Positions 57,203 to 58,314 of a stretch of 58,314 nt of DNA are shown piece after piece. Positions within the stretch are counted from its first letter, which is position 1. Each line of letters opens with the position of its first letter. Both the position numbers and the translations under genes were made by a program. Location of the stretch: positions 1 to 58,314 of the forward strand of contig JBQCIO010000015.1 of assembly GCA_051953655.1 (NCBI GenBank), read 5' to 3'. The stretch comes from JBQCHF01 sp051953655 (GTDB lineage Bacteria > Actinomycetota > Actinomycetes > Motilibacterales > Motilibacteraceae). Below the pieces are notes generated by a model. That model did not search any database, was not told the origin of the DNA, and saw only the letters and a list, made by a program, of their open reading frames with translations.

Positions 57203-58314
57203 GTGCCGCCTGCTCAACCCACCCGCCCCTGGGTCCGTGCCACCCCGTCGCAGCTCAAGAAGGAGCGGCGCCGCGCCGGACGGTGGGACCCGGTGGACCT
57301 CGAGCCCACGACCTCCCCGGCTCCGGTGCCGGCCGCGGCATGGCAGTCGGCGGCCCCTCGCGGCGAGCACGGCGCCGGCGTGATGGGGAACCGGGCGTCC
57401 GCTCCCCCTCCCGCTCCGCCCACCCCAACCCCCATGCCGAGCCCCTACGCCGCCCTGCCCATGGACGAGCAGGGGATCCCGCCGCAGCCGGCGCCGCGGA
57501 CCACGGCCTCGCCCGCTCCCTCGGACGGCTACTCCGAGTTCGCGCCCCTGCCCGCCCCTCCCGTGCCGTCGCTGGCCGGGCAGACCCCCGCGCCGCAGGC
57601 CACCATGCCCAGCCCCTACGCGGTCCTCCCGATGGGCGAGCAGGGCATCGCCCCGCCGCCGGCGCCGCGGCCCACGCCCTCGCCCGCTCCCTCGGACGGC
57701 TACTCCGAGTTCGCGCCCCCGCCCGCGCCACCCTCGCAGTCCCCGGCACCGCAGGCCACCATGCCCAGCCCCTACGCGGTCCTCCCGATGGGCGAGCAGG
57801 GCATCGCCCTGCCGCCGGCGCCACACACGCCGTCGCCGTCCGCCGCCTACTCGAGCTTCGCGCCGCTGCCCGGGCCAGCCGCCGAGTTCGAGCCCTACCG
57901 GTCCGTGCCGATGGAGGAGGTCGGCGCCCCCCCGGGGCCGGCCAGCGGCTACTCGTCCTTCGCGCCGGTTCCCGGCCGGCCGGCCGCCGAGCCCAGCCCC
58001 TACTCGGTCGTCCCGATGGAGCAGGTCCAGCAGCGGCTCGAGGAGCAGGCGCAGCGGGAAGAGCAGCAGCAGCCGGAGAGCCCTGCCGAGCAGGCCCCGG
58101 CCCTCGCCTACTCCTCCGTCGAGGAGCTCCTCCCGCAGGCCCCGGCCGATCCCGACGTCGACCGGCTCCAGCAGGAGATCGACGGAGACCCCCTGGCCGG
58201 CAAGGCGTTCGGGGATCAGGTCGAGCTGAAGACCAAGGCGCACCACAACCGGCTGGTCTCCCGGCTCGGTGCCGGCAACGAGACGGAGAAGGGGGCGTCG
58301 CGCGAGGACCTGCT
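57203..58314 (+). CDS. Proline-rich protein with five alternating pairs of tyrosine motifs (partial, runs off right edge)
   Basis: Reads open for 370 codons from GTG 57203 (GGGAGG 4 nt upstream) to the window end. A basic start (PSQLKKERRRAGRWDPVDLE) leads into repeats of about 45-50 residues alternating two motifs: SPYAVLPMGEQGI (variants SPYAALPMDEQGI, EPYRSVPMEEVG, SPYSVVPMEQVQ) and DGYSEFAPLP (variants AAYSSFAPLP, SGYSSFAPVP, LAYSSVEELL), five of each. A Gln/Glu-rich stretch (QQRLEEQAQREEQQQPE) and then a more ordered, charged part (VDRLQQEIDGDPLAGKAFGD, ELKTKAHHNRLVSRLG) follow. No signal peptide, so cytosolic. The repeat tract is probably disordered. Function unknown; the C-terminal part is missing. 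Confidence 0.8.
   Translation, partial: MPPAQPTRPWVRATPSQLKKERRRAGRWDPVDLEPTTSPAPVPAAAWQSAAPRGEHGAGVMGNRASAPPPAPPTPTPMPSPYAALPMDEQGIPPQPAPRTTASPAPSDGYSEFAPLPAPPVPSLAGQTPAPQATMPSPYAVLPMGEQGIAPPPAPRPTPSPAPSDGYSEFAPPPAPPSQSPAPQATMPSPYAVLPMGEQGIALPPAPHTPSPSAAYSSFAPLPGPAAEFEPYRSVPMEEVGAPPGPASGYSSFAPVPGRPAAEPSPYSVVPMEQVQQRLEEQAQREEQQQPESPAEQAPALAYSSVEELLPQAPADPDVDRLQQEIDGDPLAGKAFGDQVELKTKAHHNRLVSRLGAGNETEKGASREDL

Overview
The window is very GC-rich, with GTG starts, 4-bp start/stop overlaps and TAnnnT -10 boxes just before start codons. This points to a high-GC actinobacterium; a member of the Geodermatophilaceae (Blastococcus/Geodermatophilus type) is my best guess, made from gene content and not from a search. 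From memory, the gene order follows the Mycobacterium tuberculosis block from the Rv3267 LCP gene to pmmB: LCP, fadE25-like, purE/purK, GtrA, PH-domain protein, birA, accD5, accE5, maf, accA3, lpdA, deoD/punA, pmmB. Lineage-specific genes are inserted between these anchors.

Layout. 1-10.3 kb: a family 2 glycosyltransferase (cut by the left edge), two LytR-CpsA-Psr ligases, an SMR exporter, a FadE25-like dehydrogenase, UDP-glucose dehydrogenase, a CoA-binding protein, and a purK-purE-hydrolase operon. 10.3-10.8 kb: a gene-free nest of inverted repeats. 10.8-18.1 kb: a second acyl-CoA dehydrogenase, GtrA, and a large zinc-ribbon membrane protein followed by a response regulator/kinase pair. 18.2-25.4 kb: acyl-CoA carboxylase beta subunit, GAF-GGDEF-GAF protein, HMG-CoA lyase, enoyl-CoA hydratase, class III nucleotide cyclase and PH-domain protein. 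25.7-33.8 kb: the acyl-CoA carboxylase set (birA, beta, an unknown acidic protein, epsilon, maf, alpha/biotin carrier), interrupted by an exported deacetylase-like/beta-propeller pair. 33.8-37.6 kb: a secreted Gly-rich protein, LpdA-like quinone reductase and a gamma-glutamylcyclotransferase-like protein.

37.6-52.2 kb is the accessory insert: a secreted GH5 endoglucanase, a processive family 2 glycosyltransferase, a GT39-like membrane glycosyltransferase, a 1660-residue secreted protein with three lectin-like repeats, then a four-gene ABC importer. 52.2-57.1 kb returns to conserved genes (punA, epimerase, phosphohexomutase) plus an unknown protein. The right edge cuts a proline-rich protein with alternating tyrosine motifs.

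The most unusual content is (i) the GH5/GT2/GT39/lectin cluster, a candidate surface-glycan system, (ii) at least five families of dispersed palindromic repeats in intergenic spaces, one resembling a MITE nested inside other inverted repeats, and (iii) a recurring leaderless-promoter pattern. No rRNA, tRNA, CRISPR array, integrase or transposase gene was seen.
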